Below the pieces are notes generated by a model. It searched no databases. It was not told the DNA's origin and was given only the letters and a program-made list of their open reading frames with translations. Shown in pieces: positions 1 to 6,700 of a stretch of 7,057 nucleotides of DNA. The position numbers and the translations under genes were made by a program. Source of the stretch: Planctomycetota bacterium. GTDB taxonomy: Bacteria; Planctomycetota; Phycisphaerae; UBA1845. The DNA is taken from NCBI GenBank assembly GCA_022566435.1, contig JADFIX010000189.1, positions 1 to 7,057 on the forward strand, in the 5' to 3' direction. The first letter of the stretch is position 1, and every line of letters begins with the position of its first letter.

Positions 1-813
1 CTCCGTCAGATCGGGAATATTTGGGGGGATGCCGGCGTGGGGATCCGCGACTTGGCCGTAGGTCTTTCCCTGAAGACCCAAAATGACAATCAACTCGTCA
101 TTGATACTGGCGTTCCGATTTATCTGTGTTCCATTTAGGACCGGATGCGTGTCCGCCACGGACAGGTGGGTCGCGCTGAGTTGCAAGGGATTGTTCAACG
201 TCTTGATGCCCGCATACGCATCGTCGATATTCACCACGCCGTTCGGTGCAGTCCATACATTTGGTGGACTGCCGTTCGGGCCGGTGTAGCGGCCCACAAT
301 ATCGCCGAACCACCTGTCACCCGGCTTGGCCTGGGTGTCAAGCAAAGTTCCGGCCGACAAGGTTCCGTCAACCTCGGCCTGGATACGATAAGTCGTCGTC
401 GGAATAATCGGACAACCGGTCAGATGCACGGTCGGACATCCAGTCCAATCCGGCGCCGACGCCGGTTTCAACGTCGAGACGACCGAAATACAAGTCGCAG
501 GAGAGAGCCCTCCGCCGTTCTGCGGCGAGGTCGCCCACCACGGCCCGGCCGTGATTAGGTCGGGGACCTGGCTGCTATCCAACGCCACACGGACGTGATG
601 CGCTGCCGGGTTGGTCCCCGACGCACCACGCGGATCGATGGAGATGTAGCGGTTCTTCAGGATGTCGTGCGGCGCGGCTGCTCGTATCGGTGGTTCAGGG
701 GCTGTACCGGCATTGGCCGCCGACAATAGGGTTGTGAGCATCAACGTCATCATCAAGGAATGGCGCCGCGGGCCGATGGCTGTCGTTTTTTTCGTTGCCG
801 CGTGCGAATTCAT
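1..813 (-). CDS. Secreted protein with dockerin-like tail, short paralogue (3' end outside window)
   Basis: The minus strand is open from an ATG at 813 to position 1 (271 codons, no stop), so the C-terminus is missing. Residues 1-35 form a Sec-type signal peptide: basic n-region (KK, RR), hydrophobic core LMMTLMLTTLLS, and an ANA site cleaved after about A35. The mature part begins near KNRY (53-56), continues through a probable beta-rich domain (CPIIPTTTYRIQ at 134-145), then GDIVG (170-174) and two dockerin-like segments (NGVVNIDDAYAGIKTL, 191-206, and about 228-248). All of these align with the larger protein encoded just upstream (921-2639), but this gene lacks that protein's N-terminal and Cys-rich regions. 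The start at 813 matches the paralogue's start (MNSH versus MKAH); an in-frame ATG at 822 is an alternative. The SD is weak (GGA). It follows the paralogue after 107 bp on the same strand, so co-transcription is possible. Role unknown; extracellular or surface location is inferred. Confidence 0.85.
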   Translation of the reverse strand, partial: MNSHAATKKTTAIGPRRHSLMMTLMLTTLLSAANAGTAPEPPIRAAAPHDILKNRYISIDPRGASGTNPAAHHVRVALDSSQVPDLITAGPWWATSPQNGGGLSPATCISVVSTLKPASAPDWTGCPTVHLTGCPIIPTTTYRIQAEVDGTLSAGTLLDTQAKPGDRWFGDIVGRYTGPNGSPPNVWTAPNGVVNIDDAYAGIKTLNNPLQLSATHLSVADTHPVLNGTQINRNASINDELIVILGLQGKTYGQVADPHAGIPPNIPDLTE

Positions 814-920
814 TTTGAGCATCCAAAAGGGGACGCTGGAACACGACACCAGTAAACATGCAGCATGAGCTTGTTTCTTTGCGGAGTCATAATCGATCAC
901 ACCAATGAGGCCGCCGACGC

Positions 921-2639
921 CTACGGGCAATCCGCCGGGGCACTGAACGGATAGGGTTCGCCGATAAACGCCAGGACCAGCCACAGCACCTCGTTGAAAT
1001 TGACAACGCGATTGGGCGTTTCCGGTTCGATGTCCGCCCAGATCAACGGAGCGGTGCTCTCGATGCCTTGGAAGGTTTTGATGGCGGCCTGCACGTCTGA
1101 GAAATTCTGCACGCCGTTAGGCGGCGTCCACACCACGCCATTGAAATCGCCGACGATGTCGCCCCAGAGCTTGGGCGTCGGCGCCGCGGTTGTTTCGACC
1201 ACGATGGGGGGATCGAAGTCTACGCCTTGGGTCATGCGAATCTCAAACGTCGCCGCCGGAATGATTTCGCAGTCGCCGACCCGTACGACCGCCGGCCAAC
1301 TCCGCAAGAGCACAGGATCGGGCACGACCAAGGCGGTACCCTTGCTATCCGGAACGCCGACCCAGCCAAGATCGCCGATGGATTCGGGAAATTGCCCGCT
1401 GGCCGTCATGCGCACGTGATACGCCCGTTCGACCGTGAGCACGCCGGTCTCGAACGACACGTATCGGTTCTTGGGGAACGCGTCGGCATCGAATGAAATG
1501 CAATCGGGATTGTCCGTGTGGTCTACCTGACCGGTGGAGGGATCGCACGTGTCGGTCGTGCAGACATCGTCGTCATCGATCCAGATGATATGCCCGCTTG
1601 CCGGATTGCAGCACTCGTCTTCCACGCTGAAGATCGGTGTGTGGAGGCACTGACCACACTCGTCACACGAATCGACGGTACACATGTCACCGTTGTCGCA
1701 ATCGGCGTCGACCAGACAAGTCGGGCAGGCGCAATCGCCGTCGCATGACTCACCGGCGGCAAATGATCTGGGTTTCGGACGCATGGCGCAGTCTTGTGCC
1801 GTCACGCCGCCCTCGCAGACTACCTTGGGACCGATCTCGGAGCAGCATCTTCCGGGTTCGTTGGTACCGAGAATCGTGATGCATGCGGAGGTCTGCACCA
1901 CATCGGGAATCGGCGCGCCTGCTCCGCTGACCATGAAAGTGTTGTTTGGGTCGGGATCCATGGCGATCACGTAAATGCCCGCCGCATCGGGCGGAACATC
2001 CAGAATCAAACCGCCCAACGTTTTGACCTCACCGTCGTCCACATTGCAGTCGACATGAGCCACCGCCGTCCAAGCATAGTCCAGCGTCACAGTCCACCAT
2101 TCCGGAAAGCTCTCGCCGCAGGGTATGATCCAGTTCGATGCCGGCAGGCAGAAACCGTTATTGAAGTTGTCGCACGTCGGATCAAACGGGGAGACACAGG
2201 GACTCCCATCGCCACCAGCCTGGCAGGTGTTTCTCGCCTGATAGTAACCATCCCCGGGCATTCCGGGCCAACCCTTCGGGTTCAGTGGAGCACCAAAGCC
2301 ATTGTCGTAGCCGGCGGAAATGACCGTGGCCTGAATCGCACCCAGCGTCGGGCTGCCCGGCGCGTTGCCCCAGCCAAAGCCCTGCAGGTCGAGATCGACC
2401 TCGACTCCGGATTCAACGTGCACCTCCCAGCAGCCCAAGTCGGAATTGAATGCCGGCGTCACCGGGTCGCCGACCGTACCAACCGGGCTACCGAGCGGCG
2501 CCGATCGTATAGGATAAAATCGCATGCTCTGGGCGAACGCATTGGTCGCCGACAGTAGGGTTCCCGCCATCAACGCCACAATAATCACATGCCCACGCGA
2601 ACCGATGGCTGTCGCCCTCTCTACCAAGTGCGCCTTCAT
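921..2639 (-). CDS. Secreted Cys-rich protein with dockerin-like C-terminal tail, 572 aa
   Basis: Complete gene with an ATG at 2639, a strong SD six bases upstream and a TAG stop. Signal peptide 1-36: basic start, hydrophobic core VIIVALMAGTLL, and AFA before Q37. Residues 38-258 look like an extracellular beta-rich region (alternating pattern around WEVHVESGVEVDLDLQG, 71-87) with a Cys-containing loop at 139-174. Residues 265-380 hold 18 cysteines, including two related modules, GDMCTVDSCD (317-326) and DDVCTTDTCD (357-366). From KNRY (390-393) on, it parallels the shorter downstream paralogue: CEIIPAATFEIR (457-468), GDIVGDFNG (493-501), then two dockerin-like repeats, NGVQNFSDVQAAIKTF (508-523) and NRVVNFNEVLWLVLAFIG (543-560), and a terminal ADCP. 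The spacing resembles dockerin/EF-hand repeats, but the acidic calcium ligands are mostly absent. No catalytic motif is visible. An adhesion, matrix or cell-surface role is inference only. Confidence 0.9.
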   Translation of the reverse strand: MKAHLVERATAIGSRGHVIIVALMAGTLLSATNAFAQSMRFYPIRSAPLGSPVGTVGDPVTPAFNSDLGCWEVHVESGVEVDLDLQGFGWGNAPGSPTLGAIQATVISAGYDNGFGAPLNPKGWPGMPGDGYYQARNTCQAGGDGSPCVSPFDPTCDNFNNGFCLPASNWIIPCGESFPEWWTVTLDYAWTAVAHVDCNVDDGEVKTLGGLILDVPPDAAGIYVIAMDPDPNNTFMVSGAGAPIPDVVQTSACITILGTNEPGRCCSEIGPKVVCEGGVTAQDCAMRPKPRSFAAGESCDGDCACPTCLVDADCDNGDMCTVDSCDECGQCLHTPIFSVEDECCNPASGHIIWIDDDDVCTTDTCDPSTGQVDHTDNPDCISFDADAFPKNRYVSFETGVLTVERAYHVRMTASGQFPESIGDLGWVGVPDSKGTALVVPDPVLLRSWPAVVRVGDCEIIPAATFEIRMTQGVDFDPPIVVETTAAPTPKLWGDIVGDFNGVVWTPPNGVQNFSDVQAAIKTFQGIESTAPLIWADIEPETPNRVVNFNEVLWLVLAFIGEPYPFSAPADCP

Positions 2640-2645
2640 ATTTCG

Positions 2646-2650
2646 CCTCC
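2646..2650 (-). promoter_or_regulatory. Shine-Dalgarno site of the Cys-rich secreted protein gene
   Basis: The minus strand reads GGAGG, six bases, then the ATG at 2639. This fixes the start of the 572-aa gene and supports a signal peptide with a fairly long n-region. Confidence 0.85.
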
Positions 2651-2702
2651 GGACCAGACCGTTGAGACTCGAATCCGACGATCACACAGCATACCTATTC
2701 CA

Positions 2703-2726
2703 CGTGCTTCTTTTCGAAGAAACACG
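2703..2726. repeat. Inverted repeat / hairpin upstream of the Cys-rich secreted protein gene
   Basis: Arms CGTG + TTCTT and AAGAA + CACG flank a TTCG centre; one C/A mismatch separates the two stem parts. It lies 64 bp upstream of the gene starting at 2639 and is not followed by a T-run in either direction, so it does not look like an intrinsic terminator. It could be an operator or a 5' UTR stem-loop. The structure is visible; the function is unknown. Confidence 0.5.
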
Positions 2727-3109
2727 CTTCACTTTGTACACTCGCGTATTGACGACGCCAGCTGGCCGGATTCGACGATCGACCGCAGGCATGTCACCTA
2801 TCAGCCTCGCGTAGTCAGCAAGCGAGCCAAGCGTCAAACGAAATCAAATTGTACCGGCAGCTCTATCACTAGCCGCCCCGACAGACCTCCTAAATGCCAC
2901 CGTTTCGCCCAAGGCCCAACAGCCCCCTTACGATTGCATCACCATCTAGAAAGACAGACGTTTGCCGCCACGGTGACACACCGATCAACCTCCGCAAGAC
3001 CGGCCGGCAAGAGATGCCTCCCGCCTGCGATTCGATCGCGGCAGTCGAAGCGCACGGGCAAAATCCACACTTATCGCAGGAAGAGTGCGCTTCTCTATAG
3101 AACTAATGC

Positions 3110-3127
3110 GCAAAAGGTTTGCAAAAA
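3110..3127. promoter_or_regulatory. Possible operator: short inverted and direct repeats upstream of the sigma factor gene
   Basis: GCAAA-AGG-TTTGC is a perfect 5-bp inverted repeat (3110-3122), and GCAAAA recurs as a direct repeat at 3110 and 3121, one helical turn apart (11 bp). It sits 54-66 bp upstream of the sigma factor ATG, where a regulator could bind. Arms this short can arise by chance, so confidence is low. Confidence 0.25.
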
Positions 3128-3164
3128 GCATCAATTTGGAGTAAAAACTATTTACGGGGGTTTG

Positions 3165-3169
3165 GGAGG
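3165..3169 (+). promoter_or_regulatory. Shine-Dalgarno site of the sigma factor gene
   Basis: GGAGG within GGGAGGA lies six bases before the ATG at 3176. It decides the start: an in-frame ATG at 3119 would add 19 residues (beginning MQKASIW) but has no SD and would put this GGAGG inside the coding sequence. Confidence 0.85.
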
Positions 3170-3175
3170 ACCTGT

Positions 3176-3742
3176 ATGAAGAACTGGGAAGAGGGAGCTC
3201 GAACGCCGCAGGAGGGCGAGAAAGGGCCTGAGGGACGGACGGAGCTGCTCTGGGCGCGCGGTTATGACCGGCTTCGCGGACTGGCGCGCCATTATCTGCG
3301 CGGCGAATTACCGGACCATACGCTGGCCCCCACGGCGCTGGTGCACGAAGCCTTTCTCAAGATTGCAAGTCAGGGGGTCTCGAATTTCCGTGATCCTCGT
3401 CGGTTTTTCGCTTATGCGGCCCGTGCCATGCGGAATATCCTGGTCGACCATGCGCGGCGCAGAAGCGCGGTCAAGCGGGGCGGAGATCGCCGCCGCATGC
3501 CCCTCGACAACGCCTCCGACTGTTCACTCGAGTTCGACGGTCATCTTCTCGCCCTGAATGACGCGCTGGGCGAGTTGGAGTCGCTCGACCCGCAACTCGC
3601 GCGAATCGTCGACCTGCGGTTTTTCGGCGGATTGACGATCGACGAAACGGCCGAGGTCCTGAACGTGGCCCCGGTGACCATTGACCGTGCGTGGAAGACG
3701 GCCAGAAGCTGGCTGCACATGGCGTTGAAGGAAGGGGCGTGA
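3176..3742 (+). CDS. ECF-type RNA polymerase sigma factor (kinase-associated, PF07638-like)
   Basis: Protein of 188 aa, usual length for a two-domain ECF sigma factor, which would direct RNA polymerase to a specific promoter set. Sigma-2 covers about residues 24-100: LAPTALVHEAFLKI (50-63) is the region 2.2 signature of this family, and FRDPRRFFAYAARAMRNILVDHARRR (71-96) is the core -10-recognition helix region. Sigma-4 covers about 122-185, with the helix-turn-helix LTIDETAEVLNVAPVTIDRAW (153-173) followed by the typical KTARSWL. There is no C-terminal extension and no anti-sigma gene beside it. The stop is 4 nt before the kinase start, indicating translational coupling. Family knowledge: such ECFs in Planctomycetota are often encoded next to Ser/Thr kinases (the ECF-STK groups). 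Region 2.2 has Thr49 and Thr53 around Ala-Pro instead of the acidic DAED-like residues of many ECFs, so activation by phosphorylation is a reasonable inference. Promoter targets are unknown. Confidence 0.93.
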   Translation: MKNWEEGARTPQEGEKGPEGRTELLWARGYDRLRGLARHYLRGELPDHTLAPTALVHEAFLKIASQGVSNFRDPRRFFAYAARAMRNILVDHARRRSAVKRGGDRRRMPLDNASDCSLEFDGHLLALNDALGELESLDPQLARIVDLRFFGGLTIDETAEVLNVAPVTIDRAWKTARSWLHMALKEGA

Positions 3743-3746
3743 ACGT

Positions 3747-6700
3747 ATGTCAGCACGTTGGCAACGTGTCCGCGAGACTTTCGAGCAGATTTGTGATCTC
3801 GACGCGAGTGAACGCAAGGCCAAGTTGGCCGTAGTCGAACAAGAGGATCCGACGTTGTGCGCGGACGTGGCATCCTTGCTGGTCTCCTATGATGAAGGTG
3901 CGACAGCGCTCGACTTTCTTCCTGAGCTATGTAGCAGCGATGTGCCGCCGCAGGGAACGGACGTGGAACGCATCGGACAAATGGTCGGTGCGTACCGACT
4001 GATTGAGCGACTTGCCGTCGGTGGGATGAGTACGGTCTACCTTGCGGAAAGGGCCGACACACAAACGGGCGATCGCGTCGCGATCAAAATCATCACCTCT
4101 GCAGGACCGCTTCCCCAAAGGGCGCGAAAACGTTTTTATCATGAGCGCCGGCTCTTGGCCGAATTGAATCATCCGAACATCGCCAGATTGCTGCATGGCG
4201 GTGTGACAGACGATGGTTGGCCTTACTTGGTGATGGAGTACGTCGCAGGCGAGCCGATCGACGTCTATTGCGAGGCGCACGATTTATCAATCGAGGGACG
4301 GGTCGCGGTGTTTCGCGGCGTCTGCGCGGCCGTTCAGTACGCCCATCAGAACCTCGTCGTGCATCGCGATTTAAAACCGGGCAACATCCTCGTGACCCGT
4401 GACGGCGTTCCCAAGCTTCTGGACTTCGGTATCGCCAAGCTGCTCCAGCCTGAGTACACTCCTCAGAGTGCCGCGGCGCCGACAACGGAACGATTCATGA
4501 CCCCCGAGTACGCGAGCCCCGAACAGATTCGCGGCATGGGGGTGACCACCGCCAGCGACGTCTACTCGCTCGGCGTGATTCTTTATCAACTGCTTACGGG
4601 GCGCCGCCCACACAGTTTCAAGACCCGGCTGGTCTACGAGATCGCGCGGATCATTTGTGACGAGGATCCACTCAAGCCAAGTCTCGCGGTATCGCAAGCG
4701 ACGAGCTCGTATGATCATTCCGAATCGAACCGGCACGGGGTGCCTTCGGAAAAAGAGGATCGACCGTCGAAAGCGCGGCGGGACAAGCTCGGCCATCGAC
4801 TCGCCGGGGACATGGATGCCATCGTGATGCGGGCGATGCGAAAGGAACCCGATTCTCGATACTCATCGGTCGATCAATTCGCCGACGATCTCGGACGATA
4901 CCTGCAGGGCATGCCGGTTCGCGCGCGGAAGGGGACCTGGCGATATCGCGCGTCCAAATTCATTCGCCGAAACCGTACCGGCGTGGCGGCATTGTCCGCG
5001 GTATTCGTGGTGCTTGTCGCCTGCGTGGTGACCAGCACATGGTTCGCGATTCAGGCCAAGCGGCAAGCGGCCATCGCTCAGGCGGTCAATGACTTTTTGA
5101 ACGACGATTTCTTGGCAGCGGTCGCGCTGGAGTTCCAAGGCAAGGACGTGAGCATGCGCGTCGTGCTGGACGCCGCATCGAAGGCGATTGCAGGAAAGTT
5201 CGAGGACGAACCACTGATCGAAGCCGCGGTGCGCACCACGGTGGGAACCACATACGCGAGCCTCGGTGTGTTCGAGGCTGCGCTTCCGCATCTCGAACGG
5301 GCGCTGGTGTTGACACGCGCTGAACTAGGTGAGGATCAAGCCGGCACCCTGACAGCCATGATCGACCTGGCAAAGCTGTACGGTCAACAGGGTCGGTATG
5401 ACGAGGCGGAACCCATGCACGTCGAGGCGCTGACCGCATCCCGCCGCGTCTTGGGAGAGGATCATCCTGTGACGTTGAAATCCATGAGCAAACTGGCCCA
5501 GCTCTACCTGGGTTTGGCCCGGTACGAAGAAGCGGAACGGTTGCTGGTCAAAACGCTGGAAGCGAATCACCGTGTTCTGGGCGAAGACCATCGCGATACT
5601 CTCCACACCATGACCAACCTTGCCGAAGTATTTGTTCGCCAGGGGCGCTACGATGAGGCGGAACCGCTGAGCTTGCGGGCCCTCGAAGTGTCACAACGAG
5701 TTCTTGGGCCAGAGCACCCCAAGACATTGGGCTTCATGAACAATCTTGCAGAGTTATACAGTCACCAGGGTAGATATGACGATGCGGAACCGCTGCACGT
5801 CAAGGCCCTGGATGGAGGACTCCGTGTTCGAGGGGAGGAGCATCCCGACACGCTGACGTCCATGAACAACTTGGCGCTGCTATACGTTCGTCAGGGTCGA
5901 TACGACCAGGCGGAACCGCTGTATCACAGGGCGCTGGAAGCGTACCGCCGTGTCTTAGGGGAAGATCATCCGCATACGCTGGCTTCCATGGGCAGTCTGT
6001 CCGAGCTGTACAGAAAACAAGCGCGGTACGACGAGGCCGAGCCATTGTCGATCAAGGCGATGGAGACAAATCTCCGCGTTCTTGGGGAAGAGCATCCCAG
6101 TACGCTGGGTTCCATGAACAACCTCGCTGTGCTATACTTTGACCAGGGCCGGTACGACGAGGCGGAACCGCTTCAATTACGGGTGCTGGAAGTGTCTCGC
6201 CGCATTCTTGGGGAAGACCATCCTAATACGCTGGGCTCCGTAAGCAACCTGGCTAAGCTATATCGTAATCAGGGTCGGTACGACGAGGCGGAACCGCTCT
6301 ACACCAAGCTGCTCGAGGGGTGCCGCCGTGTTCTTGGCGAAGAGCATCCCTATACGCTGAAGTCTATGTGTTACCTGGGCCAGTCATACGCGAGTCAGGC
6401 TCGATACGCGGAAGCAGAACCACTGTACCTGGCGGCGCTGGAAGTGCAGGACCGAGTTTTGGGGAAGGATCACCCGGATACGCTGACCACCATGAGCTAT
6501 CTCGCAGGGCTCTACACGGCGCAAGCGCGGTACGACGAGGCAGAACGATTGTGCGTCCAAGCGCTCGACGGGTGTCGCAATGTATTAGGGGATGATCACC
6601 CAACGACGTTGGAGACAGAGGGGAATCTCGCAATTCTATTGGGCCAAAAGGGTGAAACGGAACGGGCGGAGCGGATGTTTCAGGGTGTGCTGGAACTGCA

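Larger units (their letters stand above)
2640..3175. other. Divergent intergenic region, 536 bp, no convincing gene
   Basis: This separates the minus-strand secreted-protein genes from the plus-strand sigma factor/kinase operon and must hold both promoters. It contains an SD at each end, a hairpin at 2703-2726, and three 5-bp inverted repeats with 3-nt spacers: CGGTG-ACA-CACCG (2971-2983), GCGAT-TCG-ATCGC (3027-3039) and GCAAA-AGG-TTTGC (3110-3122). TATAGA at 3096-3101 resembles a -10 box, but no good -35 is at the right distance (TTATCG at 3071 is weak with 19-nt spacing), so I do not call a promoter. Open frames across the region on the plus strand give basic, low-complexity peptides without an SD or recognisable domain, and one overlaps the secreted-protein start. 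Confidence 0.7.

Noticed and set aside
145..558. Plus-strand open frame of 137 codons
   Set aside because: Antisense to the partial secreted-protein gene; Arg-rich composition typical of a shadow frame in G+C-rich DNA.
814..920. Possible terminator between the two secreted-protein genes
   Set aside because: Only a short CATG-CTG-CATG symmetry is present, with no stable stem and no T-run.
1794..2558. Plus-strand open frame of 254 codons
   Set aside because: It lies antisense inside the 572-aa secreted-protein gene, which has a signal peptide, SD and paralogue support. The predicted peptide is Arg/His-rich with no recognisable domain.
2894..3100. Small plus-strand frame of 68 codons in the intergenic region
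   Set aside because: No SD and no recognisable motif; more likely untranslated control DNA.
3071..3101. TTATCG / TATAGA pair as a promoter for the sigma factor operon
   Set aside because: The -35 match is poor and the 19-nt spacing is long; an ECF-type promoter would not look like this anyway.
3119..3175. Upstream ATG extending the sigma factor by 19 residues
   Set aside because: No SD before it, and the strong GGAGG for the ATG at 3176 would lie within the coding sequence.
2589..3179. Plus-strand open frame of 196 codons across the divergent intergenic region
   Set aside because: It begins inside the opposite-strand gene, covers both start regions, has no SD, and encodes a basic low-complexity peptide without a domain.
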